DNA of 64,000 nt from Rhizophagus irregularis (GCF_026210795.1 NC_089434.1:3224001-3288000); one strand, 5' to 3'. Counted from the stretch's first letter, positions 16,904 to 29,860 are shown. Notes: generated from the letters alone by a model not told the origin. A program made the numbers and translations.

Positions 16904-17573
16904 TAAATTGGACAGATAAGCCATGAATTCAAACGCTTCTTTTCATAACGTAAAGTAGATTTTTCTCTGCGTTACTCAAGTTTGGAGAAATAAGTTTGTT
17001 TCTTTTCTAATATAATTGATATTATCTCAGCAAAGCGCTCTTCATGTTTTATATTTTATTCTACTCATTATTTGCTATTGTTTCTACTATTAAAAATATT
17101 ATTTTTCATGCCGAAATTGTTGTTATTCTTGAAAGAAAAAAAAAATAAAAAAAATTGGAAATCAATTTAATGATAGAAGTAATAAATAGAATGAAAACAA
17201 GTTTAAAATCTTGAATTATAGTAGTACGTCATAAATGTAATTTACTCGGTACAATTTTTAAAGTTACAAGGAGTTTTAAGTACATTCAGGGAGGCGATAT
17301 ATATATATTTACTTTGACGAATGAAACCAAGAATAATATCTTGTAATCTCTCTAAACACTAACTGTCTTTTGCCATTGAGTAAAATATAAATTATTCGAA
17401 GATCATCTGGAAAAAAAGGTTATATAATTATCTCGACGAAAAAAGCAAATCTTTTTCCCATTAGTTTTCCATTAAAGTTCACAATATACAATATTCAAAG
17501 TGTAATATAAAGTGTACTGTACATATCGCGAGAGTACTTTAAATTTGCTTCGTTTTTTTTACAAATTTTACGA
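16904..17573. other. No gene recognised
   Basis: A+T-rich spacer. Positions 17400-17573 resemble in places the promoter region of the gene at 62652, in line with the relic that follows. Confidence 0.35.
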
Positions 17574-17960
17574 TGGTGGACTTATCAAATGATAGAATTA
17601 ACCGCCCAACAAATTTGGCCCAAATAGGCACTCTATCAAATGTTCCATACACTAATAAATATTTCTCGCGACTTAAAATACAACTTAAACAAGTAGTCCT
17701 CTTTTATGGATAATCAATTTGCCAATTTGGCACTTCAACTCAATACTATCATCCTACGATACAATCATATAAGCTTTACTTGATGGTACCCAATTCCAAA
17801 ATATTTTCCCTTCACTCGACGTTAAAACTCTCCTCAATTTAAAATTATCATTATACCTAATTCTGTAAATTTAATTAATTTAGATTTACAAAATCTAGTT
17901 CGACAAGATGATTCATTTGACTTTAATAATTTTTAGTGACTAAACAACATCTTTTTCTTT
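17574..17960 (+). pseudogene. Decayed paralogue of the gene at 62652-63185
   Basis: Reading forward, this stretch shares blocks in the same order with the intact gene at 62652-63185. CCAACAAAT..CCAAAT is near the start. CCTCTTTTATGGATAATCAA is at about 17699 (62879 in the intact copy). CACTTCAACTCAATACTATC follows, then ATTCCAAAATA and ATTATACCTAATTCTGTAAA at about 17851 (63074). The end is TGATTCATTTGACTTTAATAA-like before a stop. No continuous frame remains. It looks like an old duplicate 45 kb from its partner, still in the same orientation. Confidence 0.8.
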
Positions 17961-19075
17961 TTAGCTAATTTATTAAGTACACTAATTATTTTAAACCTCA
18001 TTTATTTGATAAATTTAGCAAATAAAATTCATACAATTCTCTTTTAATAATACTTTCCATCTCTTATATTTTTATCCATAAAATGATATATAAGTAAGTA
18101 AATTACATTAAATATACAGTAAATGTTTTATTGAAGCCAAAAAATTGTACATATAATAAAGAATCTTAAATATCAAAAATAAAATCTAGTAAATACAGTG
18201 TAAATACCAAAGAAATATTATAAGTAATAGTTTTTCCTACTTAAGGTGGAATAAAGTTTAAGTTCTGGACTATAGGGCTAAATTTTTAGCAAAACTAGGC
18301 CTTAATAAATATTATCTCACTTAACCATAAATTTATTAAACTAATTATTAGCTAAATAAATATAAATTTATTATTATTAAAACTTTTTATTATTAAATTA
18401 AATATAAAAGTAATAGTTTTGAATTTAATCCTAAACATTAGTTTTAGATTGAATTCAATTTACCTATATATTAAAATTAATAAGTTTAATAAAACTGTAA
18501 GTAATCTTCTATATTTAAATAATAATATATATATTTTTTATTAGTTAAATTAGTGTTAAATTTATTTTACATAATTTACAAATAAGAGTTTTACTAATTT
18601 GCCTTCTAGGTTAAATAATTTGGATTAAATCATCTTCTTAAAATTTATTTTTTTTTAAAAAATAAATTATTTGTATTATTATTCATTTTACTTTATATAG
18701 ATTTATTTATTTGAACATTATAAATTATAATAACCAAAGTTTTCTTATATTTTTGACAATATTTTTTGTTTTTAATTTTAATTGTAACTATAATTTATAT
18801 TTCTTTTTGAAAATTTGGCCAAAATTATAAAATTTACTAACAGATTAAATCATTCAAATTAAATTACTTATAGTTAAAATTAGTTTTATAAACTTATATT
18901 ATTATTTTAATACTTTTATCCAATACAAAATTTTTTATATTTAAAAGTATAAAATATAGTAATTACTTTTTTTAATATAGATGATATTTATTTATAAAAC
19001 AATAAATTTAACATTAACTAATAAATTTCTTGTAAAATAATAAAAAGAAAATATTAATAATGCAAATTAAAAGTA

Positions 19076-19271
19076 CAGTCAGACCTCTATATAGTCACCT
19101 AATCAGTTTCGCAAAAATCAGTGACTATATAGAGGCTTTTACTATGATGTGATTATACAAAGGTTTTTTATATAGTAATTATATATATTGGTATTTTCCA
19201 AAGGTGTAATTATATAGAGAAATTTTATATGATGTGACTATATGGAGTGTGATTATATAGAGGTCAGATTG
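19076..19271. mobile_element. pogo/Tc1-type miniature element (196 bp)
   Basis: Ends CAGTCAGACCTCTATATAGT (left) and CAATCTGACCTCTATATAAT (right, reversed) are inverted repeats, and a TA dinucleotide flanks both sides (19074-19075 and 19272-19273). CAGT ends, CTCTATATA and a TA target fit pogo/Tigger-like elements. Non-coding. Confidence 0.85.
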
Positions 19272-20061
19272 TATAATAGTTTTTTATAAAAAATATTTAT
19301 ATTTAAAATATAATCAATATATTTAAAATACATTTAATTAAATTTTTTTAATTTTTTTATTTTATATTTAATTTGTAATTTATAAGTTAACTGCAAATAA
19401 TTTGTAAAAAATAGGAATTTGATATAATATCAAATAAAAAATGAAAAAATTATTGTAAAAAAAAAACTATTTGAAACTTTAAAATAAAATATTATATATC
19501 AATCAGAAAAAATATTTAATTTTTTATATTATATTTATTATACAAATACCACTCATTATAAATTTATAATGATATCTTAATAAACTAACATATGGAAAAT
19601 TATCAAAAACAAATTTTACTATACTTGTTATAATGATATTATTATAAATATTAATATATTATAATTATAATACAAAATTCTGATAAACTAATTTTATAAA
19701 GTAACAATCTAGCTTGATATATATAATAATATCATAAATATAATGACAGTCATTATATAAATATATTTATTAATGTCCATTATATATCAACTTATTTTTT
19801 AGTTTTTTTTGAATTTGCAGTCATTCAAATATAAAAAATACAAATAATGTATAATGAATAAAACTTCCTAATAATAATTCAAACAAAAAAAAAAGAATTA
19901 CCTTAAATAAAGCTTAAAAAAAAGAATTTATATTTTAGCAAAAAATAACCTTAGCTTAAAATATCAAAATATTATTAATAAATATAATATTAGTCATAAT
20001 ACTATTACAGAAATTCTTATTAAAAAGAATTATTTTTAATATTAATAAATAAAAAGGGTTT

Positions 20062-20354
20062 TGTTTTTTATCGCACCTGCGTTATGTCGCACCCCTATAA
20101 TATGTTACATATAAAAGTCAAAAATGACATTCTAAATCCTTTTTGATATATTAAGAAAACTTGTAGAATGGTCAAAAATACGTATAGTATAAGGTTTCTT
20201 ATAGTACATAGTAAGTGCATAAGGTCTCACGCAAGGATTTTTTAAAAAATGGGAAATCTTAACGAAGTCATATGATAAAAATGATCGATATAATTAATAT
20301 ATAAAAATTACCAAAAAAAGGAGATGCGACATATCGCAGGTGCGAAAAAAAACA
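20062..20354. mobile_element. Miniature inverted-repeat element, superfamily unclear (293 bp)
   Basis: Inverted ends of about 29 bases: TGTTTTTTATCGCACCTGCG on the left and TGTTTTTTTTCGCACCTGCG reversed from the right, followed by the shared TATGTCGCA. The interior is A+T-rich without a gene. No clear target duplication was found, so the superfamily is open. Confidence 0.75.
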
Positions 20355-23046
20355 TATTTCTAATAAAAATTCTATTGCAAATCAACAAAAATAAATAAAT
20401 AAACTCTTTTCCTTCAACTAAAAGAAACTTTAGCATTATATAGTTTGATAAAACAATTAAATAATATAATTTAATAATTACAGGCAAAATTTTAAAAATT
20501 AAAGGTCATGCAATAGTTAATATTTAATTTTAATAGATCTGATAAATGATTATCTAATTTTAAAAAGCAACATCCCATTTATTAAATTACTAAATAAGAT
20601 AAAGCAGCAAATATACTACTTGAAAAATTATCAAGATTTAAAAGAATTTAAAAAAATATTATTCAAGAATATTTTCTTATAGATATGTATAAATACAGAT
20701 GAAAATAGCTTTTTTTTAAGATTTAAAACTATCAAAAATACATACTTATGGACTAATGACGGGTATTAAAAAATTAAAATCTTGAATTATTATTTTATTA
20801 TTATGTAATGCATTAGATAATAAATTAATTATACCAATTTTTATATACTAAAAAATAGAAACTATTGTAAATTTAGAATAAAAGATTTTGTACAAAAATC
20901 CAAATATCTTTAAAAATTCAATTTATATATATAAAAAATCTGGTATTTCTAAAAAAAAATGAAATATTAAAAATGTTTTTTTAAAGTAAAATAAATAAAA
21001 AAATAACTTATAGTTTGATATATATAAGAAATTCAGAAACTTTAGAAAAAAAATAAAAAATAAAATCAAAATATTTTTTTGAAATTAATTAAAAAAATAT
21101 ACTTATTAATTAAAATTAAATAAAAAAAAAATTATTAGATAATTATATTTATTATAAACTTATTTTGCAATTATTGTTTATTTTTGATATAACATAAAAT
21201 TTCAATAATACATTTTATGCAGACCAATTAGAAATAATGCATACAAATAAACAGATTTTATTTATGATTCAATATATTATTAAAATTTATAAATATATAT
21301 ATCTTTCACTTTACTTTAAATAATAAATATCAAAACCTTTAAGTATTAAAATAAATAAAAAAAATATTACCTATTTATTAATAAGAATTGGATGTAAAAA
21401 TAGACTCTAGTGAAAAATATAAGTTTGGTCATCTAATTAAATTATATAATTTATATTGATTATTTTCTTTTTTAGGTCAAATATTATACTAATTTTTAAA
21501 ATTGGTAAAATCAATTTTTAAAAAAAATATTTTTTGTGAAATAAGTATTAGGCGAGACAAAGTTAAAAATTCGGTTCTCATATCCCGCCCGCGTTGATAA
21601 AGTGACTCTTCGAACTTTTAATTTTTTTTATGATAACCAATCAAATTTAACTCATGTGAATGTACCAATAAAATTGAAAATTAAAACTTTTTTAAAACTG
21701 TTTTTAAATTTAAGCTTAAAATATTAAATGTTTTATCAAAATGTTTAATATACATGCTGCGCTGCTAAACGCGAAATCAAAAAAAATAAAAAATTGTCTA
21801 AATCAAATCTTTGTACGCTTTCCCTTATCTTTACCACCCTGTTTCCATTTTAGACGTTTCTTTGAAATGGCAGTATTATCACTGCAACTACTGCAATGTG
21901 GGAATTTGTCTTCTGCTGTTTCGTTAATATCTAAGCTTCCACACTCAATGCAAACGTCCGGATAGATTCCAGCTGAATAATATAGTTTTTCAATCTGTGA
22001 CGTACAAGACCAAGAATCATTAACAAAAACTCTTAAAAAAAGTTCACGAATAGAATCCTTCATATTGTTATCAGATTTATTCTCATCATCTGAGTTTTCA
22101 GGTTCGTCTTCATTACAATCATCCCCCTCATCCAAATTTTCTATTTCATCATGTTGCTTTGATGGTACAGGTGTAGTTATTGCCAAATCGCATGTATTAT
22201 GAAATGACATGCCGCAGGTATAGAAGATTGTGTCTAAGAAACTTTGTAGCCTTGTCCTATCCTTTTTGGACAATTTCCTGGCGCTGAATAATAAACGTGA
22301 TTTCTCACACTCAGCACAATTTACAACAACACTAACATTTTTTGCACGTACAGCAGAAGGGCAGAAGGGCATACTGTGTTTCACTTTTGTGGTTGTCATA
22401 TTTTCTTTTTTTTTGCTTTAGCATCTCTAAACGAAGGTCTATGATCTTCTGTTGTTGGTGTACCATATAGCTTTTCAAATGATATGTAATGCAAGTCTTC
22501 ACCAGGTACTGGATCTGGAAGATGATGCAATTGTTCAAAATCTTCTGTTGAACAACGAATAGGATGGCAAATAGTACAAGTTGATTTACCACATTTCTTG
22601 ATTGAAAAAAAGTAATGCCTTGACTTACAACAGTGCTCTAAGAATTCTTGCATATATTCCTATAACAAAGTTACATTAATGAAAGTTTTTTTACGTGAAA
22701 ATTAATCAATTTTATTTACCTTTCGTTTTATATGTTCTGCAGTACGATCTTTATGAGTAACACTATCATCTACAATCTGAATTGTTTCTCAAAATCTTTC
22801 TATTTTCGTTTCTGATGCTGCTGGAAATGTTTTGAAAGACTCACCTTTAAGAGCTTGACGACTAAACACATCACGAATCAAATGAATTGGAACTTGAAGG
22901 CTTGTAATTAGATCTTCCTTCAGGTTAGGATTCTCCTCTGCAATTTTGCGGATTTCATTCATTGTACCACACTTACTCATTAGATTTTCAGACTGATCAT
23001 TCATTTCAGCTCGCATCAAATCAATACTTTGAAGTCCTAGATTTAG

Positions 23047-23325
23047 CACTGGTAAAAAAATGATTTATCCTACACATATCTTACACATATTGGGCACTCA
23101 AAATGTAGAAAATCATACACAAATAATACACATATCATACACATATCGGGTACTAATATATATATCATACATATATCAGGTACCTGATAGGTATACTATA
23201 TATATAAGTACCCGATATGTGTATGATATGTGTATTATTTGTGTATGATTTTCTACATTTTGAGTACCCGATATATGTAAGATATGTGTAGGATATGTGT
23301 AGGATAGACCATTTTTTTACCAGTG
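23047..23325. mobile_element. CACTA-like palindromic miniature element, copy 1 (279 bp)
   Basis: Starts CACTGGTAAAAAAATG and ends with its reverse complement. The two halves are near inverted copies carrying repeated ACACATATCGGGTAC iterons. A 3-base TAG sits on each side (23044-23046 and 23326-23328), and removing the element and one TAG restores the codons for MSILNLGL in the host transposase. CACTG ends with a 3-base duplication fit the CACTA (EnSpm) superfamily. The short open frame inside is a by-product of the repeat. Confidence 0.85.
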
Positions 23326-25453
23326 TAGGATTGACATGATGCGCTCAACAGGATTTTTCCATGAATGTTGTGGTGGAGTTCGGACTGCAACAAGATAATC
23401 AAGATCTAATGCAAGAAAAAGACAAATATACAAGAGTTGGACTCGGGTATATGTACAATGATGGTCTGGACCACCATCCGTATAGAGACATAACACAGGC
23501 TTGTTATAAAGATTTTCATCAAGTAGTATATTAAACAATTCTGTTACATGTCGGAGAGGTGAGGAAAGTTGAAAAATTGGATCCTTTAATCTAATGCGTA
23601 CTTTTCCCGCATAGAAATCACTATTGATCGATTCTGGAATGTCACATATCATCACTACACTTGGTATAATTCCCATTTTTGTAAAATCATGGTCAGCTAC
23701 TGTGAATGTGGTATCTTTACTAACAACTACTTTCTTTCCCCTCTCTATTGTAGCAACAGGAAATCCAGGTTCACCAACTTTGCAATGATGCTTATCATCT
23801 AGAAAAATCATATTTGTAATCTCACAGAATTTCACTGCAAATTCCTTCTCATATCGAAATAATGCTGATGCATAATGGGCATCTTGATGATTAGCTCGTA
23901 GTTGTTATGTCTGAACCATAAATTTTAAAGGTAAACGACCGGTAAATTGCAGGCTACTAAGCCATGTTGGATTCTTTAGCCAAAATTGTAATCGTAACCA
24001 TTGTGCACTAGGAATCAATATTTCAGGTGAACACTCATGTTTAATTTGGTGCAAAAGGTCATTCACTGAGATTGCAGTTGCAAGATGTACGACTGTGTCA
24101 TGCCTGCGTTCATCTACAGCAGTTACAATGTCTGCTGCTTTTCCTGCAAGAAACTGAGCTGTAATTTTCCAAAAATCATTATATTTGCCAGGCTGCCCAT
24201 CATTATGTTCACGTAAATCTATGGTAATCTCTGGGTCTCCAAGTTCCAAAGCGAGTCTAACACGTTCATCAACTTTTGCTTCAATTGCATTTTCAGCCGC
24301 AGTAATGTCACCTGTTAGCATTCAGTAAATTGTTCAGAGTGCTAATGGCTTGGCCTTTGGGAGGAGAAGATCACATGTACGTAGATAGTTTATCTGCATT
24401 GCTCTTGTGTGATAACGAGGTGCATCAGCCTGCAATTCCATTACAATCTGTGTGTTTTCTTGAATTATTAAGTCTTCATTAACATGTTCGTCAACTTTCC
24501 AGATTGAAATTGCATTAAAAGCATTATTTCCAGAATTAAATCAATATTCTCCAATTTTGAAAGAAAATGCGTGAGGTAAACCTTGAATGTAACGCATTCT
24601 TTGCCTACAATATGGATTTTGCATTAGAATTTTAAACCAGAAACAAGATTTAATATTTTTTTCTCATGCATACACAGGATCATTTGGCAAGTATTCTTCA
24701 ATATCAACTGGTTTCCATGGTGGTAAATTGCTAAGCAACTGTTCAAGACGGTAATATTTGGTCTTATCGATAGGTGTAACCCAAATGTTACACTTGTGGA
24801 CTTTGATCGTTGTTGCTTGATCGATAGATCGTATGGGAGATTCTGATGCATAATTCACAGCAGTAACATTATGATGACATTGAAGATATCCAGTATAATT
24901 TGAAATGGCAACAATGAAATTGTCAAATGCACCACGGAGCCAGTCAAAATTCGCCATTAGCATCTATGACGATATAGCGCATGGAGCAAGAGATTGGTAA
25001 TGTAAGTTTAATTCATTTGCATCAAAGAGTTTTCGGAAATGCTTATGTGATTCAGGATTTGCATGGTTAAAAAACTTAAGGAAAATATTAGGTATATGAA
25101 AACTACGTTCTTCAAGTTTCTTGTGACTACGCATATCAATATACCAAATTGTTTCAGTTAAGCTAACAATAAATTCCTTTCCTTGTGTATTAGCAATTGA
25201 TTGAGTAGACCATCCTCCACCATTATTGTGAATCCAATCAACAAAATCATTACGCAGTGTTTGCTTACGATTTCCTGATTGTGGGAATGTTAGCAAATAT
25301 AATTTAGATTTGCGTGCATTTTGCATCAAGATCGCAAAGCCATTTTGTGATGCTGGAGTGGCTGTTGTAATATCAGTTTTGAGTCGGTAATGTATATATA
25401 TTCCTACACCCTTCGTAAGTTCTATGATATTACAGTTAAGACTGGCTTGGATT

Positions 25454-25732
25454 CACTGGTAAAAAAATGATTTATCCTACACATATCTTACACATATTGG
25501 GTACTCAAAATGTAGAAAATCATACACAAATAATACACATATCATACACATATCGGGTACTAATATATATATCATACATATATCAGGTACCTGATAGGTA
25601 TACTATATATATAAATACCCGATATGTGTATGATATGTGTATTATTTGTGTATAATTTTCTACATTTTAAGTACCCGATATATGTAAGATATGTGTAGGA
25701 TATGTGTAGGATAGACCATTTTTTTACCAGTG
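25454..25732. mobile_element. CACTA-like palindromic miniature element, copy 2 (279 bp)
   Basis: Same length, ends and orientation as the copy at 23047, with only a handful of base differences. It sits in the same transposase reading frame, 2.1 kb away. The flanks ATT and GTT differ by one base, so the 3-base duplication is only probable here. Confidence 0.82.
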
Positions 25733-26401
25733 GTTGCAGAAGCAGCTAGTGCCTCACTTAACTCGATACGTTTTATTTCTTTAGAACTTGTCACAGCAAT
25801 ATTGCATTCAGAAGATATTTCTTTATTAACAAGCTTCATAAAAAAATCTTTTAATGACATTTCATAGGGAAAAGGATGGATATACCAGCCATGGAGTACT
25901 CATGACCCTTTAGAGATGCGAATATTTGCAAATACCATATTCAAGAAAAAATGAATTCATACAAGGTTGAAGAAAGTATATCTTAACGTGTTTTTTAAAA
26001 TTTTCCATTTATGCAATTTTCTATAAGGGGCGCAGTCAAAAAAGAAACCAGAACGATTGTTTAATTTCTAATATTATAATACATGCAAGATGCATATTTG
26101 CTTTATAAATTCGTTTGAGTATTTTTTTTTCGCTAAAGATCTTTATGACTTATATATTTAAAAAATGATTCCCACGCTTAATTCGTATTGTATTTATTAA
26201 ATTGTTCATGAAAATCGAACTAAAAACTTGAATTAACTTGATATGTAAATCAATACATAATAAATACGTAATACAATTTACAATAAATCTCGAATTTTAT
26301 TGGTTTAAAATTTTTTGTTCTATAAAATTAAAATCTGTGCGCCCGCATCAAATTGAGGCAAATTTTGATATGAGAACCGAATTTTTAACTTTATATCGCC
26401 T

Positions 26402-26751
26402 TATTAAAAAAAATAATAATCTGCATACTTATAGAGTTCTGTATGAATCAGTTCAGATCAGATTTTATTAGATTTCAATCTGATCCAATCAGATTCAGAT
26501 CTATCAATTTAAATCCAGATTTGAATTTCAGATCTATATTTGAAATCTGAATCTGATTTGTTTAATTTGATTCAAATTCGAATTAAATTTGAATTTGATT
26601 TTAAATTCAGATTAGATTCAGATTCGAATTATATTCAGATCAAATTTAGTTTAATCTGATCAATATTTGGTTCAATCTGATTGATATTTTTTAAATTTTT
26701 AATAATAAAATAAGTATTTACTTCATTAAAATTTCTTTATTTATATATATA
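26402..26751. repeat. TCAGATT-rich degenerate repeat
   Basis: From about 26445 to 26690 the motif TCAGATT and its complement AATCTGA recur many times, mixed with TTGAATTTGAATTC-like words. It behaves like a foldback-prone satellite. No gene. Confidence 0.55.
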
Positions 26752-26894
26752 CACAGGTCGAAATGTTAAAAATTGGCAAAAAAAATGGCGCAAAAAGCAG
26801 TGGCTATTCTTGGCTATTCTTGGCTATTCTTGGCTTTTCTTGGCTGTTTTTAGCTATTTGCGAATTAACCTATACTATTTGTAAATAGTTTATA

Positions 26895-29858
26895 TGGTGC
26901 TGAAAGTCTTAACTCGACAATCACGTGATTTTGTTTCAATTTTTTTGGAACCGACCCTTAATCACGTGTTTGGAAATCAGCCAATAAAAATCTGAGATTT
27001 TTGATAAATTTTCATACTGGCGGCTTATCGGTACCATGATATGTCACACTTACAGTATGCAAAAAATGTTAACTGAAAAAAAGTGTTACGCATTTTATTT
27101 TATTTCATTTTGAATAACATTTTTCAGTAATGCAAAGCCAGCAATTAAGTATGTAAAGTATGTATTAATTAATGACTTTATTATTATCACTTACGTATTA
27201 TCTAAATCATCCATTATTCTTTCAATATTGTCAGGTAACCGATGATGTGACTTATATTTGCTAACAGCCCATTCAGCGGTCCTACCTTCCAACCCTTTAT
27301 TGTATGCATCCATATATCTCCATGATTTGCATGCAAATTTATGAATGGTTGTTACAGGAACACTAATAAGAACTTCTGGAACCTTTAACAATAAGTCATT
27401 ATAATTATAATTGCATAACCGTCTTGTTTCCCGTTTTGCAAAACCCCAATATCGTTCTATGAAGTTACACTCACAATGGAATTTTGGGTAACGTTCAAAA
27501 ATATGTCCTGCTTTAATTATTGCCTCTTTCAATATTGACCGTTGTTCACAAAAATCTGGTTGCAGTGACATTATTCTTCGTGCACAACAATCTAGCCTTT
27601 CTGAAACAATATCATCTTGTTTTCCAGAACATTGCTCACACATCAAACGTATACCCTTCTCTGGCCAAATATTACACTCTGTAAGCACCTGCTTGATACC
27701 TTTTGGCTTTCCTTTTAGTTTATGATTGTCTGGAAATACCATCGAATGTACAAGTTTCTCTCCATTTTCATTGATGTACTAACCATCACGCATTTTAGGT
27801 TGTGCTCCTCCGGGACTCAAATTCATTCTCACTGCAATTAGTGCATCAGCTGCCATTGCATTATGGTTTGTAGATTGGTCAAAACAAAATACACCAACAC
27901 AACCAGGGTGCAATATCTCAAAAATCGGAATAGCTTGATGCACGAGCTAATTTTTGTAAAAGAGGTTTGTTATCATATTTTCTAACTTTAGGTCTATAAA
28001 TTTTTGACCTACCTGATCCAGCATATGCTCCGATTTCCAATATCCATCTGTTTGTACTGAACGAAGAATGAAAGCTTCTTTACTTTTAATGTGTGGATTT
28101 TCCCGCATTTGTTCATCAGATAATTGTAGCAACCCGTGGTATAGACAAAGGAAGGCGGAAACCATGATAGAGCGTCCTTGGTGTTTTGAGCATAGGATAT
28201 CTTCATCCTCTCTCATCCAGATTCTCCGCTGTCCATCATTTGCGTAAAAATGGCATTCATCATGCGTTATCTGAACTAATTCTTTATCTCCTAGCTTAAG
28301 TTGGGGTTCTGAAACTATATCCATCATATCACCATCAAAATCTTTCATTAACCTTTGATATTCAAACATCCTCTTCAACCATTCCTTTCTGTATTTCACT
28401 ACATCTGGTCGCTCATGCCCATCATAATAAACCCCCTTTTTTCTTTCATCATACTTATATCTCCACAAATACATGTAGTTTCGGCATGTTTTCTCAGAAA
28501 TTGTATCTTTTTTGATATGGCCTGTTAATTTAGGAAATACCATTCCTTCAATATACACTTTCAGGTTTCCAGGGGTACGTGACTCTGGTTTTTGTTGTCG
28601 TAACCATGCTTGACATTCTTCTTTAAAGTCCTCATCATTTAGCAAACTTTCTAGTTTCGTATGTTTCCCTTGATGATGGATAAGAAGCTCTCCCGTTTTT
28701 ATAAAATGATCTCCCCATTTTCAAATACATTTTGCAATATAATCACCTTTGCTCCACACAGTTTGTGCAATCTGATTACTGGCATCCATTTTACCCGACC
28801 ATCTAATAATAACTGTATATATCTGCGTATACTTAGATGGCGTAAATAGTCATAGGTAAAAACATTTTTATTCATTTTTACATTTTTTGTTACTGTGCAT
28901 TGTTGATTTATTTCATCTAGACGTATATATAGATTTCTTGTAATCTCATCAGAAATTAAAGAAGAATTTGGTGTAGTTTCAAAAGATAAAAATGGAGATG
29001 GAGATAGAGATTGTGGTTTTAATGATTGTGGTAAGGGCATATTAGTTGATTTTTCAGTGCTTCTAAATAATGTATCAAGAGTCCTCATTCTTTTTGCATC
29101 ACGCGCTAACTCTTCCTTTTTTTTGTGTTCCTCCAGACTGTGATTCTTGAAGTTCCATTGTATGCTGCTCTGATACTACCCGTAGCTTTCTCATACCAAC
29201 AAAGAACTTCGGTAATAAGCTTTTTTCCCACTTTCTCAAACTCTTCCAAATCTTTTGTCCAATCATTATTTATCTCATCCTCTATCTGGTCTTTAACAAT
29301 TTCACCCTCTGCCCACTCGTTAATATTCTCATTATCTATCCATTTTTCATCTTCAACAGCCTCTATCTCAGTTTCTCTGGATATGTAATGTTCTTTTTTT
29401 CTAGGTATTTTGTTAACTTGCAGTTGCCTTTTTGTTTTACGTGGCATTTAAAAAAATGGTTAGTTTATTCAAATAAAACATTTTCATTTACATGTGAAAA
29501 TCTAAAAATTTTCTCCATGATGTTTGTTTCTCTCGTGAAAAATTGATTATGATAATTCAGGCCGGCATCAAATTATCATAATTTCAGCTCAAATTATGAT
29601 GATCTTCGGCCAATAAAATTGCATTCACATGACAAAATTTGTTTCAAATTCGGACAAATAATATGAAAATCACCGAAGTTTAAATGCTTATAACTCTTTA
29701 TGTAGGCAATTTTTTAAAAATCGGATCAGTAATTTAATAGATTTCACTTTGAAGAATAAGATTACCAGTTTATTTTTTTTGAATTCATATTATTTTTTAA
29801 TGTTAAAAATTTTCCAAGTATTACAATTTTATTGTCTAGTTAAGACTTCTGGCACCAT
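26895..29858. mobile_element. Tc1/mariner (IS630)-like transposon, 2.96 kb
   Basis: Inverted ends TGGTGCTGAAAGTCTTAACT and, reversed, TGGTGCCAGAAGTCTTAACT, both continuing to a GACAAT block. A TA dinucleotide flanks both sides (26893-26894, 29859-29860), as in the Tc1/mariner/IS630 group. The minus strand carries one degenerate transposase gene. Confidence 0.85.
27191..29447 (-). pseudogene. DDE transposase of the Tc1/IS630-like element
   Basis: Coding blocks from MPRKTKRQLQVNKIPRKK (29447) to the stop at 27191. The N-terminal part has a basic start and an acidic region. The middle shows a helix-turn-helix-like part (KDTISEKTCRNYMYLWRYKY). Catalytic residues are in THDECHFYANDGQ (Asp), FCFDQSTNHNA (Asp) and CNFIERYWGFAKRETR (Glu). 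The stretch GKPKGIKQVLTE...CCARRIMSLQPDF and the end MDAYNKGLEGRTAEWAVSKY closely follow a transposase family common in Basidiomycota and Glomeromycotina. In-frame stops (for example TAG between DG and YINENG near 27780) and frame breaks near 27950 and 28650 show decay. Confidence 0.85.
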
Positions 29859-29860
29859 AC

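Larger units (their letters stand above)
17961..21549. other. Extremely A+T-rich desert
   Basis: About 3.6 kb of very A+T-rich sequence with no coding frame of note. It contains the two small inverted-repeat elements listed at 19076 and 20062. The composition is more extreme than the flanks, which suggests strongly decayed transposon sequence, but no family can be named. Confidence 0.5.
21803..25860 (-). pseudogene. DDE-type transposase with Cys-rich C-terminus (decayed)
   Basis: Minus-strand coding blocks run from MSLKDFFMKLVNKE (25860) to the basic end KQGGKDKGKRTKI (21803). The catalytic-looking core is FLDDKHHCKVGEPG (first Asp), then CLYTDGGPDHHCTYTRVQ (second Asp), then WKNPVERIMSILH (Glu). 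It is followed by the helical LGLQSIDLMRAEM block. Downstream come Cys-rich modules: CGKSTCTICHP, CAECEKSRLLFSARKLSKKD and VCIECGS..CSSCS. Frames are broken several times and the miniature element at 23047 splits the region just after the Glu motif. The TDGGPDHH core plus CxxCxKxR-type zinc module occurs in uncharacterised proteins of this fungal group. Family assignment is open. Confidence 0.75.
21550..26401. mobile_element. 4.85 kb DNA transposon of unassigned superfamily
   Basis: Inverted ends of about 35 bases begin AGGCGAGACAAAGTTAAAAA on the left and AGGCGATATAAAGTTAAAAA reversed from the right; both continue TTCGGTTCTCATATC. A 4-base TATT lies on both sides (21546-21549 and 26402-26405), a possible target duplication. 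The interior encodes one transposase on the minus strand, now interrupted by two 279 bp miniature elements and point damage. The terminal CCGCATCAA-like subterminal bases are also partly shared. I cannot place it in Tc1, hAT, MULE or CACTA. Confidence 0.85.

Noticed and set aside
23060-25655. Two nearly identical 62-codon frames (MIYPTHILHILGTQNVEN..)
   Set aside because: They are translations of the two palindromic miniature elements and have no independent support.
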